Below are positions 54,369 to 63,369 of a DNA stretch of 64,000 bases, piece by piece. The DNA comes from Glutamicibacter sp. B1. Its GTDB lineage: Bacteria; Actinomycetota; Actinomycetes; Actinomycetales; Micrococcaceae. The notes under the pieces are model-generated. The model was not told the DNA's origin and did no database searches. It was given only the letters and a program-made list of their open reading frames with translations. The translations under genes and the position numbers were made by a program. Position 1 is the first letter of the stretch. The number at the start of each line of letters is the position of its first letter. The stretch spans positions 434,001 to 498,000 of the forward strand of contig NZ_CP125942.1 of NCBI RefSeq assembly GCF_039602135.1. Reading direction: 5' to 3'.

Positions 54369-54917
54369 CTAATCCAATCTTCTTACTGTCAGATTTGCGC
54401 CTTTTGATCTGTTGCACGGTCCGCACAGTAACTGCAAGTTCTCGGGATTGCTACTTCCTCCACGAGATAGGGGAATGATGTGGTCGTATTGGAGCTCAGT
54501 GTTAGAACCACAATGGCAGCATTTACCTCCATCGCGATGCATTATTAGTAATTTAACGTCGTCAGGAATGCCTCGTCGTATAACGTGCTGAGACTTTTGA
54601 TTTTGGAGGGCCATGGCATTTTCGACTTTTTGTTGTTTCTTAAGTCGCTCCATTTCGAGCACAGCATAGATTTCGCTGGCTTTGAGGCCATCTGAATCTG
54701 AATAGAACTGATTTCGGAAGAGCCAATAAACCCTACCATTGACTCGTGCCAGTAATTTTGGCTGTTCTAGCTGTCGAGAAATGAGGTACTCATACTCGGA
54801 TTTCTTGATCTTTCGGAGCAGATAGTCTTTTTTCCCTAGGGTAAGGACGAGTTTGCCTGAGTTGCCCCAGAAGCTCTTGTCGAAATGAATCTTTGCGGTA
54901 GGAACTCTGCTAACCAA
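54369..54917 (-). CDS. HNH endonuclease
   Basis: The predicted protein is 182 aa. The C-terminal HNH domain is complete: CCHCGSNTELQYDHIIPLSRGGSSNPENLQLLCGPCNRSKG, with two CxxC zinc knuckles and the catalytic His of DHI. The N-terminal ~100 residues are Lys-rich and unassigned. The start is a TTG after AGGGG. Codon use is AT-richer than the flanking moa genes, which suggests acquisition. Possibly a stand-alone restriction or homing-type nuclease; no methylase is near. Confidence 0.85.
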   Translation of the reverse strand: MVSRVPTAKIHFDKSFWGNSGKLVLTLGKKDYLLRKIKKSEYEYLISRQLEQPKLLARVNGRVYWLFRNQFYSDSDGLKASEIYAVLEMERLKKQQKVENAMALQNQKSQHVIRRGIPDDVKLLIMHRDGGKCCHCGSNTELQYDHIIPLSRGGSSNPENLQLLCGPCNRSKGANLTVRRLD

Positions 54918-55314
54918 CTCTGGGCCCCTTTACGTTTTCGATCGCCGATAAAAGTATACGTCTGAAATCAAAGATGGCATTAAAGAATCTTCGTTAAAAG
55001 AGACACTGAGGAACTTATTGCGAACTTGTTTGAAGGGATTTGTGGACAATTGTTTAGTTTAGTTGTCAGTGCGTGGTCGCGCTCAGAAGTGGTGCAATGT
55101 CCGCGCATGGCAGGAGCTCCAAATGGGAATATAGGTGGACCGTGTTAAGAACGACTGAAAATAATGCGTTTTACGTACTTAAAGCCCGTTCGTTTTTCGG
55201 CCGATGTTCTACTCTGACACCGTTGCTGCTACTCGGTCATCGTTGGTATCGATTTTCGGCGGATCGGATAATGGCTGCTATGGGCCTGATTGCATCGTGT
55301 TAATTTCTTATCCG
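54918..55314. other. Intergenic region, HNH gene to WYL regulator
   Basis: About 400 bp, AT-rich, no believable gene on either strand. It contains an imperfect GACAA...TTGTC repeat at 55045-55067 and should hold the HNH promoter. Nothing else recognised. Confidence 0.4.
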
Positions 55315-56256
55315 TCAGTCGAGGTTTGCTATCCACGAATCCAGAAGCTCTCTCAGCTCGCGAGGTTGAACGTCGCTGACCCTGGCTTGGCTCATGGCTA
55401 GACCGAAAGCGGCCCAACGCAGGTCGGTATTTTCGGTAAGCACCAGGCAGCTGTCGGTATCGATTGCTTCGATCTGAAACCAGCGTCCAATTAATGGCTC
55501 CAACTCCTTGGCACTGGCCTGCACTCGCGCGCTCACATCCGGTTGTCCGCTTCCGCGCAACCCTGCGCGCACGAAGCCGGCGGCGTCCCCACCTGGTATC
55601 GCCCGCGGTGTGAACCGCAATGCCCGCGGCGAAGGATTCTGCGCCCGGTCCACCCGGAAGCTGCGCCAATCATCCCGATCAAGATCAAAGGCCACCAGAT
55701 AGTAGCGGTTGCCCACATTTACTAGTTGCACCGGTTCGACCCGTCGTGAGCTGAGAACCCCCTTGGCATCCTTGTAGTCGAAAGCGATCCGCTCGTGATC
55801 TCGGCACGCCTGGGCAAAGGTCACCAACACCGCCGGATCCACCGGATCTGGTGCGGAGGACGAAGAATTGAGCGGAACGGTGCTCGCGGTTAATGCTTGC
55901 GCCCGCTTTCGCAACCTCGCAGGTAGTACCGGCACCACTTTCCCCATGGCGATCAAGGCCGCCTCGGCCAGCGCGGAAGACCCGCCGTGCACTGTGGATT
56001 GCAAGGCCACCACTAATGCCACGGCTTCGTCATCGTCGAGTACTAGGGGAGGCAAAGCGGTTCCCGAAGCTAATTGATAACCGCCACCCACGCCACGATC
56101 GGCCTGTACCGGATAGCCCAAGTCGCGCAGTCGGTCGATGTCGCGGCGAACCGTGCGCAGGCTGACATCCAAACGTTCGGCGAGCTCATCTCCGGACCAG
56201 TATCGATGGGTCTGTAAGAGCGAGAGTAAACGCAAAAATCGGGTGCTAGTACTCAT
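55315..56256 (-). CDS. YafY-type WYL-domain transcriptional regulator
   Basis: The predicted protein is 313 aa. DeoR-like HTH at the N-terminus (RLLSLLQTHRYWSGDELAERLDVSLRTVRRDIDRLRDLGY), then VGGGYQLASG, a WYL domain (residues ~140-215, NRYYLVAFDLDRDDWRSFRVDR) and a C-terminal extension. WYL domains sense nucleic acid or other ligands. It is divergent from the DinB gene; this pairing is common and the regulator probably controls it. An inverted repeat lies between them. Confidence 0.92.
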   Translation of the reverse strand: MSTSTRFLRLLSLLQTHRYWSGDELAERLDVSLRTVRRDIDRLRDLGYPVQADRGVGGGYQLASGTALPPLVLDDDEAVALVVALQSTVHGGSSALAEAALIAMGKVVPVLPARLRKRAQALTASTVPLNSSSSAPDPVDPAVLVTFAQACRDHERIAFDYKDAKGVLSSRRVEPVQLVNVGNRYYLVAFDLDRDDWRSFRVDRAQNPSPRALRFTPRAIPGGDAAGFVRAGLRGSGQPDVSARVQASAKELEPLIGRWFQIEAIDTDSCLVLTENTDLRWAAFGLAMSQARVSDVQPRELRELLDSWIANLD

Positions 56257-56308
56257 GGGTTAAGTCTGCCTTGATTTAGGACAGAAACTGGCACTTTTCA
56301 CTTCTACT

Positions 56309-56322
56309 CTGGTTATTACCAG
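56309..56322. promoter_or_regulatory. Inverted repeat between WYL and DinB genes
   Basis: CTGGT-TATT-ACCAG, 5-bp perfect arms, about mid-way in the 104-bp divergent gap. Possible binding site of the WYL regulator. Confidence 0.4.
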
Positions 56323-56360
56323 CTGGAAATACCGGCTGCAGCTTATGCCAGGAGGCAATC

Positions 56361-56906
56361 ATGAGCACCATGGCCATCACCAACACCACCTTGAGCGGCG
56401 AACGTGCCGACCTCTTCCAGGCCCTAGCCAACGCGCGACATTTCCTGCGTTTCACCGTTCAGAATCTGAGCGATCAACAGGCCGCGCAGCGCACCACCGT
56501 GAGCGAATTGACCCTCGGTGGATTGATTAAACATGTCAGTGCGGTCGAAAAGCAGTGGCAGGAATTTATGGTCAAGGGCCGTGTGGCCATGGCCTGGGAT
56601 GGTGCTGATTTCACTCAGATGCCACCCGAAGCGATCGAGGCTTTCCATAATGAATTTCGTATGCAGGTCGGAGACACCCTAGAAGCGTTGTTAGAAAACT
56701 ACGCGCAGATTGCGGCTGCCACCGACGAACTGCTCGCCGACATAGATCTGGATGCGGTGCATGAGCTGCCCGGAGCTCCCTGGTTTGTTGACACTCACTG
56801 GTCGGTGCGTCGCACCCTGCTGCATATCGTCGCCGAAACCACCCAGCATTCGGGGCACGCAGATATCATCCGCGAAGCCCTTGATGGCCAGAAGACCATG
56901 GCATAA
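56361..56906 (+). CDS. DinB-family protein
   Basis: The predicted protein is 181 aa, four-helix bundle of the DinB/YfiT superfamily. The metal-binding histidines are visible in LGGLIKHVSAVEKQWQEF and RRTLLHIVAETTQHSGHADIIRE. Members include thiol-dependent S-transferases (bacillithiol or mycothiol); in Actinobacteria mycothiol is the likely thiol. AGGAGG before the ATG is strong. Expression is probably set by the divergent WYL regulator. Confidence 0.9.
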   Translation: MSTMAITNTTLSGERADLFQALANARHFLRFTVQNLSDQQAAQRTTVSELTLGGLIKHVSAVEKQWQEFMVKGRVAMAWDGADFTQMPPEAIEAFHNEFRMQVGDTLEALLENYAQIAAATDELLADIDLDAVHELPGAPWFVDTHWSVRRTLLHIVAETTQHSGHADIIREALDGQKTMA

Positions 56907-56927
56907 AAACCTCCTCTTCATTTTGTT

Positions 56928-56937
56928 ACCGTACGGT
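56928..56937. promoter_or_regulatory. Palindrome in the promoter of the HTH/NTase pair
   Basis: ACCGTACGGT, a perfect 10-bp palindrome 15 bp before the ATG at 56952 and next to a CATAAT box. Position suits autorepression by the HTH protein, as is usual for antitoxins. Confidence 0.5.
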
Positions 56938-56951
56938 GTCATAATGTTGGC

Positions 56952-57545
56952 ATGAAAACGATAGATTCCGCTCAAACGCTAGGCCAAGCCATTCGCGGGG
57001 CGCGCATCGCGCGTGGGCTCAGCCAGCAAGCATTGGCTGAGCTGAGTGGACTATCTCGGAAATACATTGGCGATCTGGAATTGGGTAAGGAAACAATTGA
57101 GCTGGGGGCCGCGCTGAGGGTGGCGGCCACCATGGATATTGTGTGGAACGCACCGGCTGAAACGCCACAGGCCGTCTTAGATCAGGCAGCACGAGCCATT
57201 GCTCAAGAAATTAATAACGACGATTCGCGGTTTGCCCTGCAACTTGCGATGGATTGCTTCCTGAGGCTCAAGTCGATGAAGCCCTTCCGACTCAAAAAGC
57301 CGCCGACGACTGGATCGCAACATTTTGATGCGCTGCTTGCGGCTGGGGCCCGAGAGGTCCTTGATCACCACCACTCCACACCGCCACGCTGGGGGTCGAA
57401 GCTTGCAGATCCTTGGTTCCCGGCCGAAGATCGCATGGAATTGACCGATGAGTTTCGGGCACTGACCATCAAGCGCACGCCTCGGCGTTTCGCAGAATTC
57501 AATATCTTCCTCAAGGACAATTCCTTGGACCAGCTATGCGTGTAG
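56952..57545 (+). CDS. XRE-family HTH protein, probable antitoxin
   Basis: The predicted protein is 197 aa. HTH of the HipB/Y4mF type at residues ~8-62: LGQAIRGARIARGLSQQALAELSGLSRKYIGDLELGKETIELGAALRVAA. The remaining ~135 residues form a second domain, rich in His near DHHHSTPPRW, which may bind the partner protein. It overlaps the downstream nucleotidyltransferase gene by 10 bp. Such HTH plus nucleotidyltransferase pairs behave as toxin-antitoxin systems (AbiEi/AbiEii-like); direct homology was not tested. Confidence 0.8.
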   Translation: MKTIDSAQTLGQAIRGARIARGLSQQALAELSGLSRKYIGDLELGKETIELGAALRVAATMDIVWNAPAETPQAVLDQAARAIAQEINNDDSRFALQLAMDCFLRLKSMKPFRLKKPPTTGSQHFDALLAAGAREVLDHHHSTPPRWGSKLADPWFPAEDRMELTDEFRALTIKRTPRRFAEFNIFLKDNSLDQLCV

Positions 57546-58084
57546 AACTGGCCCTGGATGATATCCGGGAGCTCTTAAACGAGCTCTACTCCAGGTTGGA
57601 AGCTAGCGGAATACAGGAGACTATTTCCCTAGTTGGTGGTGCCGCCATGGCCTTATCCGGTATGGATCGACGCGTCACGATTGATATTGATGGATCATAT
57701 TCTTCGGTGCTTGCCATTGAAAAGATCGTGCAGGAAATTGCTGACGAGCGCGGGCTACCACGAGACTGGTTGAACTCTTCTGCCACTGCATTCATTCCCG
57801 CGGGTGCGAGTTGGATACCAATAACCGTGGGCGGTAAATATCGCCTCGAACTAGCTTCACCACAGACACTGCTCGCCATGAAACTCAGTTCGGCCAGAGA
57901 GCGAGATATGGAGGATCTCAGCTTCCTGATTGCACGATTAGAAATCGCCGACCCGCAGGAGGCCGCGAAAATCGCTGAAGACCTCTACGGGGATGACGAC
58001 GTGGCTTATTCGCCCCTTGCCCGGCAAGACGCTGAAATCGTCGCCGCGCAGGCCATCAAGCACGCCCGCAAAAATTTCCGCTAA
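57536..58084 (+). CDS. Nucleotidyltransferase-fold protein (DUF6036/AbiEii-like), probable toxin
   Basis: The predicted protein is 182 aa. The start of the fold is clear: [24 protein letters not shown], i.e. GG-x10 and D-x-D of polymerase-beta-like nucleotidyltransferases, followed by [26 protein letters not shown], the usual second block with Lys. Proteins of this build transfer nucleotides to tRNA or other targets and act as toxins. The ATG lies inside the HTH gene. The last 4 bp overlap the convergent moaA gene. Confidence 0.8.
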   Translation: MRVELALDDIRELLNELYSRLEASGIQETISLVGGAAMALSGMDRRVTIDIDGSYSSVLAIEKIVQEIADERGLPRDWLNSSATAFIPAGASWIPITVGGKYRLELASPQTLLAMKLSSARERDMEDLSFLIARLEIADPQEAAKIAEDLYGDDDVAYSPLARQDAEIVAAQAIKHARKNFR

Positions 58085-59121
58085 CCCCCGATATAGGACA
58101 TCTCGATGCGTTTGCGATTGCCCGGGGTCAGTGCGGCGCGCAGCTCGGAATAGTTATCATCACGCTTCCGCCAATGCCCGGTCAGCGCCTTCGCCAAGTG
58201 ATCATCGCTGATTCCCTCGCGCATCAGCTTGCGCAGGTCATATCCGGACCCGGCAAACAGGCAGGTGTAGAGCTGGCCTTCGGCGGAAACTCGCGCGCGG
58301 GAGCAATTGCCACAAAAAGCATTGGTGACACTGGAAATCACGCCAATTTCCCCGGCACCATCGGTATAGCGCCAGCGATTGGCCGTTTCGCCCGGTTCGG
58401 TCTTGGTCACCGGCTGAAGATCCCAACGCTCATTGATCATCGAAACTACCTCGGCCGAGGGCAAGACCTCATCAAGCTTCCACCCGTTGGTGGTGCCCAC
58501 GTCCATATATTCGATGAAGCGCAGGATGGCTCCGGTGCCGCGGAAATGCTCGGCCAGTGTCAGGATCTCATCGTCATTAACCCCGCGCTTGACCACGGTA
58601 TTAATCTTTACCGGACCTAGCCCGACCTCTTTGGCCACCTCAATGGCTTCAAGTACGCGGGATACCGGGAAGTTCACGTCGTTGATGGCTTTGAACTTCG
58701 CATCATCGAGCGAATCCAAGGAAATAGTCACGCGGTTCAGGCCCGCATCCTTCAGCGACTGCGCCATTTTAGGCAGGGCCGAACCATTGGTGGTCATCGC
58801 CAGATCCACCGGTGCACCTTCCGGGGTGCGTAACTGTGCAAGCTTCTGAACTAGTTCGGTGATGCCGCGGCGTAACAAGGGTTCGCCACCGGTCAGCCGT
58901 AATTTAGTGACCCCCAGCGAAACACTGACCCGGGCCAGGCGTTCGATCTCTTCAAAACTCAGCAGTTCCGAACGCTCACGAAAAGCGAAGTCACGGCCGA
59001 AAATTTCCTTGGGCATGCAATACACGCAACGGAAATTGCACCGGTCGGTGACCGAGATCCGCAAATCATGCAGGGGCCGCCCGCGGGCGTCGGTGATATC
59101 CCCCGCGGGTGAAACTGTCAT
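58081..59121 (-). CDS. moaA: GTP 3',8-cyclase MoaA
   Basis: The predicted protein is 346 aa, radical SAM enzyme. First [4Fe-4S] site Cys28-x3-Cys32-x2-Cys35 (CNFRCVYC) binds AdoMet; the second cluster is held by [18 protein letters not shown]. The protein ends in Gly-Gly, which is required for activity. It makes the first pterin intermediate from GTP. Divergent from modA with a 111-bp control region. Confidence 0.97.
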   Translation of the reverse strand: MTVSPAGDITDARGRPLHDLRISVTDRCNFRCVYCMPKEIFGRDFAFRERSELLSFEEIERLARVSVSLGVTKLRLTGGEPLLRRGITELVQKLAQLRTPEGAPVDLAMTTNGSALPKMAQSLKDAGLNRVTISLDSLDDAKFKAINDVNFPVSRVLEAIEVAKEVGLGPVKINTVVKRGVNDDEILTLAEHFRGTGAILRFIEYMDVGTTNGWKLDEVLPSAEVVSMINERWDLQPVTKTEPGETANRWRYTDGAGEIGVISSVTNAFCGNCSRARVSAEGQLYTCLFAGSGYDLRKLMREGISDDHLAKALTGHWRKRDDNYSELRAALTPGNRKRIEMSYIGG

Positions 59122-59128
59122 AACTACC

Positions 59129-59220
59129 AGCTTAACCGCCCGCGCAAGGTGGTGGAAGCTCGATGACTAAAACAGCAAATCAACGCACGAAAGTTGTAGC
59201 ATGGGGCACAAAGCTTAACC
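59129..59220. repeat. Direct repeat AGCTTAACC in the moaA-modA control region
   Basis: Copies at 59129-59137 and 59212-59220, one next to each start codon (moaA at 59121, modA at 59233). The symmetrical placing suggests a shared regulator, for instance molybdate-dependent control. No ModE-type palindrome or Moco riboswitch is seen. Confidence 0.35.
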
Positions 59221-59232
59221 AATGGAGAACAT

Positions 59233-60003
59233 ATGCGCGTATCTTGGCCGAGGGCTGCCCGATTATTGCTGGCAGGCACCGCCGCCACCCTAGCGCTCTC
59301 CGGTTGCACCAGTGATCAACCCGCACAGCAAGAAAGTATCACCGTTTCGGCGGCCGCCTCATTACACGGAGCTTTTGAGCAGATCGCCAAGGAATTTCAG
59401 GCCGAGCACCCCGAGGTGAAGATCGCCGGCATCAACTATGACGGGTCCTCCAGCCTAGCGACCCAGATCGTCGAAGGGGCCGAAGTAGACGTTTTTGCCT
59501 CCGCGGACGAAGCGAATATGGCCACGGTCACCGAGGCTGGCTTCGGTCATGAACCGGTCATTTTTGCCAGCAATACGCTGGTGATCGCCGTGCCCAAAGG
59601 CAATCCCGCCAACATTACAGCGCTCGAAGATTTAGCCGACGCCAATACCGTGCTCTGCGCCTCGCAGGTGCCTTGCGGAAATGCCTCCGCGCAGCTGCTG
59701 GAAAATGCTTCGGTGAGCGTGAAACCGGTCAGTGAAGAGCAAAACGTGAGCGCGGTGGTGCAGAAGGTGGCCGCCGGGGAAGCCGACGCCGGGTTGGTTT
59801 ACGCCACCGACGTGCAGGACGATTCCCAGCTTGCCGCGATCGTGCCCGAGGGGGCGGACGAGGTTGTCAACAGCTACCCGATCGCCACACTGACCGATCA
59901 GCCAGGGGCCCAAGAATTCGTAGACTTCGTGATCGGCGAGCGTGGCCAAGCGATCCTCACCGACTACGGCTTTGGCAGTGGGGCGGCCCAGGGCAATGGC
60001 TAG
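59233..60003 (+). CDS. modA: Molybdate ABC transporter substrate-binding lipoprotein
   Basis: The predicted protein is 256 aa. Lipobox LSGC with Cys25. The mature domain is ModA-like: ITVSAAASLHGAFEQIAKEFQ, GSSSLATQIVEGAEVDVFASAD, FASNTLVIAVPKGNP and the C-terminal SYPIATLTDQ. The Ser residues of SAAASL and GSSSL contact the oxyanion. GGAGAAC precedes the ATG. First of modA-modB-modC-moeA-mobA. Confidence 0.95.
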   Translation: MRVSWPRAARLLLAGTAATLALSGCTSDQPAQQESITVSAAASLHGAFEQIAKEFQAEHPEVKIAGINYDGSSSLATQIVEGAEVDVFASADEANMATVTEAGFGHEPVIFASNTLVIAVPKGNPANITALEDLADANTVLCASQVPCGNASAQLLENASVSVKPVSEEQNVSAVVQKVAAGEADAGLVYATDVQDDSQLAAIVPEGADEVVNSYPIATLTDQPGAQEFVDFVIGERGQAILTDYGFGSGAAQGNG

Positions 60004-60802
60004 CGATACCGGGCTGCGCGTACCGGCCTTCACCCTGGCCCCTGCGGTGCTGGGGCTGGCCCTGTTGATTTTGCCCCTGCTGGCCCTGATTGGCCGGGCC
60101 AGTTGGTCCACCCTGCTGGCTGATGCCACCAGCGAGCAGGCGGTATCCGCGCTGTGGCTGTCTTTACGCACCGGGGTGGCGGCCACCGCGCTCTGTGTGC
60201 TGCTCGGGGTGCCATTAGCGCTGCTGATCGCCCGCAGTAGCCCGAAGGTCGCCCAACTTTTGCGTGCGCTGATCGCCGTGCCACTAGTCTTGCCGCCAAT
60301 GGTCGGCGGGGTTGCGTTGCTCTTCCTCTTTGGGCGCACCAGCCCGATCGGCCAACTGATCGATTCACTGTGGGGGATCACCCTACCCTTTTCCACCGCG
60401 GCCGTGGTGATCGCCCAAAGTTTTGTGGCCCTACCTTTTCTGGTGCTCTCGGTGGAAGGCTCACTGCGTTCGGCCGGTACCGGGTACGAGCAGGCCGCCG
60501 CGACCCTGGGCGCCGGACGCTGGATGGTCCTTTCCCGCGTCACCCTGCCACTGGCCGCCCCTGGCCTGGTCGCCGGGGTGATCCTGTGCTTTGCGCGGGC
60601 CATCGGCGAATTTGGGGCGACCGCACTATTTGCCGGCAACGCTCCGGGGATCACCCAGACCATGCCGCTGGCGATCTACACCGCGTTTAACGGCGCGGGC
60701 ACCGGGCGGGACACCGCGGTGGCACTCTCCCTGTTGTTGCTGGCCACCGCCGTGCTGGTGCTCTTGTGCGTGCGGGCTTGGCGTCCGGGGGCGATCAAAT
60801 GA
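59996..60802 (+). CDS. modB: Molybdate ABC transporter permease
   Basis: The predicted protein is 268 aa with about six helices. The binding-protein-dependent permease loop EQAAATLGAGRWMVLSRVTLPLAAPGLVAG (EAA motif) and RAIGEFGATALFAGN are characteristic of ModB. ATG 59996 overlaps modA by 8 bp; the longer frame to 59942 would lie inside modA. Confidence 0.95.
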   Translation: MASDTGLRVPAFTLAPAVLGLALLILPLLALIGRASWSTLLADATSEQAVSALWLSLRTGVAATALCVLLGVPLALLIARSSPKVAQLLRALIAVPLVLPPMVGGVALLFLFGRTSPIGQLIDSLWGITLPFSTAAVVIAQSFVALPFLVLSVEGSLRSAGTGYEQAAATLGAGRWMVLSRVTLPLAAPGLVAGVILCFARAIGEFGATALFAGNAPGITQTMPLAIYTAFNGAGTGRDTAVALSLLLLATAVLVLLCVRAWRPGAIK

Positions 60803-61539
60803 GGCTCCGGGCACATGTGCAGGTACCGCGCACCGGGTTTGAGGTCAACGCGGAATTTCAGGTGCGCGCCGGGTCCACCTTGGCGATCATGGGCCCCAGC
60901 GGTGCAGGCAAGTCCACCATCGTGAACGCGATCGCCGGCACCCAGAAAATTGCTGGCGGGCGGATCGAACTTGATTCAAAAGTCTTGGCCGACGAACACC
61001 AGCACCTGGCCCCGCACCTGCGCGGGGTGGGACTGCTGAGCCAGGAACCGCACCTGTTCCCGCATATGGACGCGCTGAAGAACATTGCTTTTGGGGCACA
61101 CGCTTCGGGGATCGCTAAACCGGCGGCCTTGGAAATGGCCCGAGGGTGGCTGAAACGACTGGGCCTAGAAGAGCTGACTCATCAGCGTCCGGCCGCGCTC
61201 TCTGGCGGGCAACGCCAGCGCATTGCCCTAGCCCGTGCGCTCGCCGCCCGACCCAAGCTGCTCTTGATCGACGAACCCTTCGCCTCCCTGGATGTGGAGG
61301 CCGCCATGGATATGCGCCAACTGGTGCGTGATGAGCTCACCCGCACCTCAACCAGCGCCATCCTCATTTCGCACTCCGCCGCCGACACCCAATCGCTGGC
61401 CGACGAACTGGTGGTCCTAGACCGCGGGCAGATCGTTGACTCAGGCAGCGTGCAAGAAGTTTTTGCCAACCCGGTCAACCGGTTTATGCGCGCCGTGGTT
61501 GCCACCCTTCCTGCCGCCGCCCAGAAAGAGCGAGAATGA
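60799..61539 (+). CDS. modC: Molybdate ABC transporter ATP-binding protein, short form
   Basis: The predicted protein is 246 aa. Walker A GPSGAGKST (32-40), signature LSGGQRQRIALARAL, Walker B LLLIDEPFASLD and switch His in ISHSA. It stops after the ATPase domain, so the C-terminal Mop domains that bind molybdate in ~350-aa ModC proteins are missing. ATGA overlap with modB. Confidence 0.93.
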   Translation: MRLRAHVQVPRTGFEVNAEFQVRAGSTLAIMGPSGAGKSTIVNAIAGTQKIAGGRIELDSKVLADEHQHLAPHLRGVGLLSQEPHLFPHMDALKNIAFGAHASGIAKPAALEMARGWLKRLGLEELTHQRPAALSGGQRQRIALARALAARPKLLLIDEPFASLDVEAAMDMRQLVRDELTRTSTSAILISHSAADTQSLADELVVLDRGQIVDSGSVQEVFANPVNRFMRAVVATLPAAAQKERE

Positions 61540-62777
61540 AGCACCAGCGCGATGAAGCCATCAGCGTCGACGAACACCTGGCCCGGCTACTTGACCTCGT
61601 CCACCCGCTCACCGTGAAGACCGTGCCGATCAGCCCGGCCCTACACGGAGCGGTGCTCGCCAGCGATGTCTTCGCCGGGCACGCGATGCCCTTGTGGGAT
61701 AACTCCGCGATGGACGGGTTTGCGGTGCGCAGCGCCGACACGGCTAACGCCCCAGCGACCTTGGAGGTGATCGGCGAAGTTCCTGCCGGCAGTAGCTGGG
61801 ACCCGGAACTTTTAGCAGGTCAGTGCGTGAAGATCATGACCGGCGCCCCACTGCCCAGCACTGCCGATGCGGTGGTGCGCATCGAGGACACCAGCGCCGC
61901 GACCACTGGCTGGGATGTGTCCACCGTGCAGGTCAATCTGCCGGTACCCGCTGGCAAGGACGTGCGTGCAGCCGGTGAAGACCGCACTGCTGGCGAGCTG
62001 ATCGCCCGCACCGGCGAAGAACTGACCGCGGCCCGACTCTCCGCGCTGGCAGCTGCCGGGGCCAGCGAACTGAGCGTACGCACCTCGCCTCGGGTCGCCG
62101 TGTTGATCACCGGCGCCGAATTGCGCTCGCCGGGTGAAGAACTGGCCCGCGGTCAGATCCCGGAGAGCAATTCCTTCCTGATGTCCGGGCTGCTTGCCGA
62201 ATCGGGCATCACCGCGGCCACGATCGCGCACTGTGTGGACGACGAACACCTCGTGCGCGCGAAGCTTGCTGAACTTTCCGCCACGCACGACGCGATCCTG
62301 AGTACCGGCGGGGTGGGCCCGGGGGATTATGACGTGATGCGCAAGGTGTTGGCCGATCAGCCTCGTGTTTACGCCACCCGCGTGCGCGTACGGCCAGGTC
62401 AGCCTCAGTGCGCCGGCCGGTTAATCGGTGGCGCGATGATTTTTGCCCTGCCCGGAAACCCGGTCAGCGCCGCGGTCAGCTTCGAACTCTTCGTGCGCCC
62501 CGCACTGCGCGCCATGCAGGGTCATGGCCAGCTGCAACGCCCCCGACTGCAGGCCGTGGCTGCCGTAGGGTGGAGCACCGCAGGCAACCGGTTGCAGGTT
62601 TTGCCCATCGTGTTCGAGCACGGCCAGAGTCTGCGCTGTGCCCCCGCAGTGGCCGCCGGGCGCATCTCCCATTCGGTCGGAGGCTTCGGCGCTGCCCAAG
62701 GCTACGCGCTGATCCCCGACGGCATCCAACAGGTACACCCAGGTGACACCGTCGAGGTACTACGGACCGCGCCATGA
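61536..62777 (+). CDS. moeA: Molybdopterin molybdotransferase MoeA (copy 2)
   Basis: The predicted protein is 413 aa. MPLWDNSAMDGFAVRSADTA, VKIMTGAPLPSTADAVVRIEDT, VAVLITGAELRSPGEELARGQIPESNS, STGGVGPGDYDVMRK and FALPGNPVSAAVSFE are all present. It is as complete as the 51002 copy; the two may serve different conditions or cofactor forms. ATGA overlaps with modC and mobA at both ends. Confidence 0.95.
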   Translation: MKHQRDEAISVDEHLARLLDLVHPLTVKTVPISPALHGAVLASDVFAGHAMPLWDNSAMDGFAVRSADTANAPATLEVIGEVPAGSSWDPELLAGQCVKIMTGAPLPSTADAVVRIEDTSAATTGWDVSTVQVNLPVPAGKDVRAAGEDRTAGELIARTGEELTAARLSALAAAGASELSVRTSPRVAVLITGAELRSPGEELARGQIPESNSFLMSGLLAESGITAATIAHCVDDEHLVRAKLAELSATHDAILSTGGVGPGDYDVMRKVLADQPRVYATRVRVRPGQPQCAGRLIGGAMIFALPGNPVSAAVSFELFVRPALRAMQGHGQLQRPRLQAVAAVGWSTAGNRLQVLPIVFEHGQSLRCAPAVAAGRISHSVGGFGAAQGYALIPDGIQQVHPGDTVEVLRTAP

Positions 62778-63358
62778 CCATCACCTTCGACGCCCTCATC
62801 CTCGCCGGCGGCCGCGGCACCCGGCTCGGCGGTGCGAACAAGCCTGAACTATTGCTGCACGGCCAGCGCCTCGTAGATCGGGTCATCGATGCTGCCCGTC
62901 GTGCAGGGGCACAGCGCGTGGTGGTGATCGGCGATTCGCCCGCCGGCACCAAGGCCGACGCCCTCGTGCGAGAAGACCCGCCCTTCGCCGGTCCGCTGGC
63001 TGGCATCGCCGCCGGAATCGCGGCCGTGGATCACCCCTGGTGCCTGATTTTGGCCTGCGATCTTCAGCACCCCGACGCGGTGATCGGCACCCTCCTGGAA
63101 AACCTCGATCGCCGCGCCGCCGACGGAATGGTGCTGCGCGATGCTCAAGGCTACCTGCAGTGGCTGGCCGGCATATATCGCACGACCGCCGTCGCCGACG
63201 CTTGCACTGAACTCGGCGATCGGCTGGTCAACGCCCCAGTGCGCGCCTCCTTGGGCACACTGGATTTGGCCGAACTGCCGGTGGATGATGAAACCACCAA
63301 CGACATCGATACTCCGCAGGCTCTAGAACGCGCCCGCAACAATGAAACCCAACAATGA
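62774..63358 (+). CDS. mobA: Molybdenum cofactor guanylyltransferase
   Basis: The predicted protein is 194 aa. N-terminal LILAGGRGTRLGGANKPELLLHG is the nucleotide-binding signature of MobA, followed by REDPPFAGPLAGIAAGI and LACDLQHPD. It links GMP to molybdenum cofactor to give MGD. Stop and next ATG overlap. Confidence 0.92.
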   Translation: MTITFDALILAGGRGTRLGGANKPELLLHGQRLVDRVIDAARRAGAQRVVVIGDSPAGTKADALVREDPPFAGPLAGIAAGIAAVDHPWCLILACDLQHPDAVIGTLLENLDRRAADGMVLRDAQGYLQWLAGIYRTTAVADACTELGDRLVNAPVRASLGTLDLAELPVDDETTNDIDTPQALERARNNETQQ

Positions 63359-63369
63359 AAAGGACTAAC

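Noticed and set aside
54305..54369. 9-bp inverted repeat as ends of an insertion element
   Set aside because: No transposase and no flanking target duplication; the enclosed 47 bp cannot be an element. Kept only as a note in the intergenic entry.
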